A stretch of DNA of 64,000 bases from Falsigemmobacter faecalis (lineage in GTDB: Bacteria; Pseudomonadota; Alphaproteobacteria; Rhodobacterales; Rhodobacteraceae). Both the position numbers and the translations under genes were made by a program. Under the pieces are notes generated by a model. That model worked only from the letters and a program-made list of their open reading frames with translations, had not been told where the DNA came from and searched no databases. The stretch spans positions 62,001 to 126,000 of the forward strand of contig NZ_RRAZ01000003.1 in the NCBI RefSeq assembly GCF_003863335.1, read 5' to 3'. This document shows positions 62,502 through 64,000 of this stretch, piece by piece. The stretch's first letter is position 1. The number at the start of each line of letters is the position of its first letter.

Positions 62502-63371
62502 TTATTCCGCGGCCAGCGCCCGAGGGGTGTCGCCCTGCCGCAGGATCTGCACCACGGTGCCCACCGCCATGGCCAGACGCGCGCGGATCCGGTCAAACTC
62601 AGGCCGCGGGGTCAGGGTGGCTTCCTCCATATAGAGGCTGCGGTCGATCTCTATCTGAATGGCATGGCTGCGCGTCTGAGGGCGGCCCCAGGTCTGGGTG
62701 ATATGGGCCCCGGCAAAGGGCATATTGCGGCTGGTGCGAAAGCCCGCCGTCCGGAAGGCCCCTTCCACCTTTGACATCAGCGCCGGGGCGCAGGCAGCAC
62801 CATGGCGGTCGCCCAGCACGATCTCCGGCGGCTCGCCTTCACAGATCCGCAGATGCGAAACCGCGTCATGGGGCATCGAATGGCAATCGAGCAGCAGGAC
62901 CTGGCCAAAGCGGTCGCGCTGCGCGGCGATCACCTCGGCCAGCTTTCGGTGCCAGGGGTGCCAGTGGCGCGCAAGGCGCTGATCAGCCTCCTCGCGGCTG
63001 ATGCGACCGGGGTGAATCACCCGCCCGCCGCCGACCACCCGCGGGATCACCCCCAGCCCGGATGAGAGCCGCGGATTAAGTCCGGATTTCTTCACCCCCT
63101 CAATCAGCGCGGGGTCAAGCTCGGTGGGGCCGCGGTTCAGGTCCACATAAGCGCGCGGCGCACGGGCGGTCAGCAGCGGCGCGCCAAGGCGCGGCGCATC
63201 CTGAAAGAGCAGATCGACAAAGGCATCCTCAGACGAGCGCAGCGCCCGCGCCGAGAGCGGGCTTTGTGCAATGAACTCCGCAGGATAGTCCCGCCCGCTA
63301 TGCGCAGAGCTCAGCACCAGCCCGCAGCGGGGCTTTTCCGGCTCATAGAGATCAAAGGCCGCGCGCGTCAT
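62502..63371 (-). CDS. N-formylglutamate amidohydrolase-like protein
   Basis: This 289-residue protein has SSAHSGRDYPAEF near its start, YVDLNRGPTELD, VIPRVVGGGRVIHPG and LLLDCHSMPHDAVSH. These are the pattern of the N-formylglutamate amidohydrolase family (HutG-like). Members hydrolyse N-formyl or N-acyl amino acids. The ATG at 63371 has GGAGGA just before it. No histidine-degradation genes are adjacent. Because the window also encodes a formyltransferase-containing NRPS, a link is tempting, but the two loci are about 40 kb apart. Confidence 0.82.
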   Translation of the reverse strand: MTRAAFDLYEPEKPRCGLVLSSAHSGRDYPAEFIAQSPLSARALRSSEDAFVDLLFQDAPRLGAPLLTARAPRAYVDLNRGPTELDPALIEGVKKSGLNPRLSSGLGVIPRVVGGGRVIHPGRISREEADQRLARHWHPWHRKLAEVIAAQRDRFGQVLLLDCHSMPHDAVSHLRICEGEPPEIVLGDRHGAACAPALMSKVEGAFRTAGFRTSRNMPFAGAHITQTWGRPQTRSHAIQIEIDRSLYMEEATLTPRPEFDRIRARLAMAVGTVVQILRQGDTPRALAAE

Positions 63372-63557
63372 GGCATCCTCCTGCTTGGGCACAGCCTAAG
63401 CCCCTGAAAAGGCCGGAGTCGAGCGATTTGAAAGAAATACGATTTTTCTTCACGCACCCCCCTTGCGGCCCCCTGCGACTCTGGCTAAAAGCCCTCTCAA
63501 CGAAGCTGCACCGGCCCACGGAACTTCGGTTACAGGGGGCCAGCAAGGTGTTGCTGA

Positions 63558-63633
<76 letters not shown>

Positions 63634-63706
63634 TTTAACCGCCCGTTTCGACGGGTATGAACGAAACCTGAGGCGCTCGACGCGCCGCGAAGTTAAGGAG
63701 AGCGCC

Positions 63707-63832
63707 ATGAAAGTCGCAAACTCGCTCCGTTCGCTCAAGCAGCGTCACCGCGATTGCCAAATCGTGCGCCGCAAGGGCCGTGTATACGTGATCAACAAAA
63801 CCCAGAAGCGTTTCAAAGCGCGTCAGGGCTGA
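63707..63832 (+). CDS. rpmJ: 50S ribosomal protein L36
   Basis: This 41-residue ribosomal protein reads [20 protein letters not shown], then [21 protein letters not shown]. It is below the length limit of most ORF searches but unmistakable. The RHRDCQ region has a single cysteine, so it is the zinc-free type. AAGGAGAG at 63695-63702 precedes the ATG. A strong terminator follows at 63856. Confidence 0.97.
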   Translation: MKVANSLRSLKQRHRDCQIVRRKGRVYVINKTQKRFKARQG

Positions 63833-63855
63833 GCGAACGAGCTCTCTTGAGTTTG

Positions 63856-63884
63856 AAAAGGCCGTGCGATCCGCACGGCCTTTT
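63856..63884 (+). terminator. Terminator of rpmJ
   Basis: AAAAGGCCGTGCG pairs perfectly with CGCACGGCCTTTT (13 bp, loop ATC). It ends in TTTT and lies 23 bp after the rpmJ stop. Confidence 0.92.
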
Positions 63885-63896
63885 GCTTTATGTGCC

Positions 63897-64000
63897 TCAT
63901 GTCCAGGTGACATCGGCAAGGAAGATATAGCCCGCGCCATAGATCGTCTTGATCAGCCGGGGATTCTTCGGGTCTTCCCCCAGTTTGGTGCGCAGCCGCG
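63897..64000 (-). CDS. OmpR-family response regulator, C-terminal fragment at window edge
   Basis: The last 104 bases encode, on the minus strand, the end of a winged-helix DNA-binding domain: RLRTKLGEDPKNPRLIKTIY, then GAGYIFLADVTWT and a TGA at 63897-63899. The RLIKTIYGAGY pattern is the OmpR/PhoB recognition-helix end. The start lies outside the window. Its partner kinase cannot be seen. Confidence 0.85.
   Translation of the reverse strand, partial: RLRTKLGEDPKNPRLIKTIYGAGYIFLADVTWT

Noticed and set aside
62502-63371. Functional link between the N-formylglutamate amidohydrolase-like protein and the formyltransferase NRPS
   Set aside because: The genes are about 40 kb apart and the family is widespread without NRPS genes.

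Overview
The window is a high-GC alphaproteobacterial chromosome segment, most likely from a Rhodobacteraceae member (Paracoccus/Rhodobacter/Gemmobacter type). This rests on overall protein style: a TTG-started Smc, the surE-pcm-nlpD order, a DUF2853 protein, a one-cysteine L36, and a structured intergenic repeat of a kind seen in this family. There is no rRNA, CRISPR array, prophage or intact insertion sequence.

Layout: 1-6.7 kb holds a sulfate/thiosulfate ABC importer (cysA-sbp-cysT-cysW), an ALDH7-type aldehyde dehydrogenase and an aldo/keto reductase. 6.7-28 kb is an accessory cell-surface and natural-product island. It contains a Wzz-like protein with a BY-kinase-like partner, an eroded family 2 glycosyltransferase pseudogene, a WecG/TagA transferase and a Wzy/ligase-like membrane protein. 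These are followed by a tightly coupled operon: polyketide synthase (KS-AT-KR-DH-ACP-TE), glycosyltransferase, a formyltransferase/adenylation/luciferase-like monooxygenase/carrier protein, phosphopantetheinyl transferase and SGNH hydrolase, then two more glycosyltransferases. 28-32 kb holds LysE, YnfA, NlpD, Pcm and SurE. 32-42 kb holds a six-PAS hybrid histidine kinase, a polytopic FedA-like protein and a Liv-type ABC importer. 42-64 kb is mostly housekeeping: an ExoY-like sugar transferase, Smc, quinone reductase, Tex, an M20 amidohydrolase, MltB, glycosyltransferase, FolM-like reductase, FolB, AhcY, RecQ, YggT, TrmD, an N-formylglutamate amidohydrolase-like protein, tRNA-Val, L36 and a truncated response regulator.

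The most unusual content is the island at 12.4-25.8 kb. The 1515-residue protein has an intact formyltransferase triad, a vestigial condensation region, and an adenylation domain split by a luciferase-like flavin monooxygenase, ending in a carrier domain. It looks like an initiation module. The neighbouring PKS has no loading module but has its own thioesterase, so together they could form a two-module line making a formylated, oxidised amino-acid-derived short acyl product. Overlapping stops and starts tie both to a glycosyltransferase, the activating phosphopantetheinyl transferase and a membrane-anchored SGNH hydrolase. Polysaccharide genes flank them, so the product may be glycosylated or attached to a surface glycan. 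That last step is inference.

Smaller points include a structured repeat present three times, one copy sitting in the dead glycosyltransferase gene; a hairpin-forming ahcY leader; a candidate small hydrophobic-protein gene carrying an in-frame TGA; and a palindromic site just upstream of cysA.
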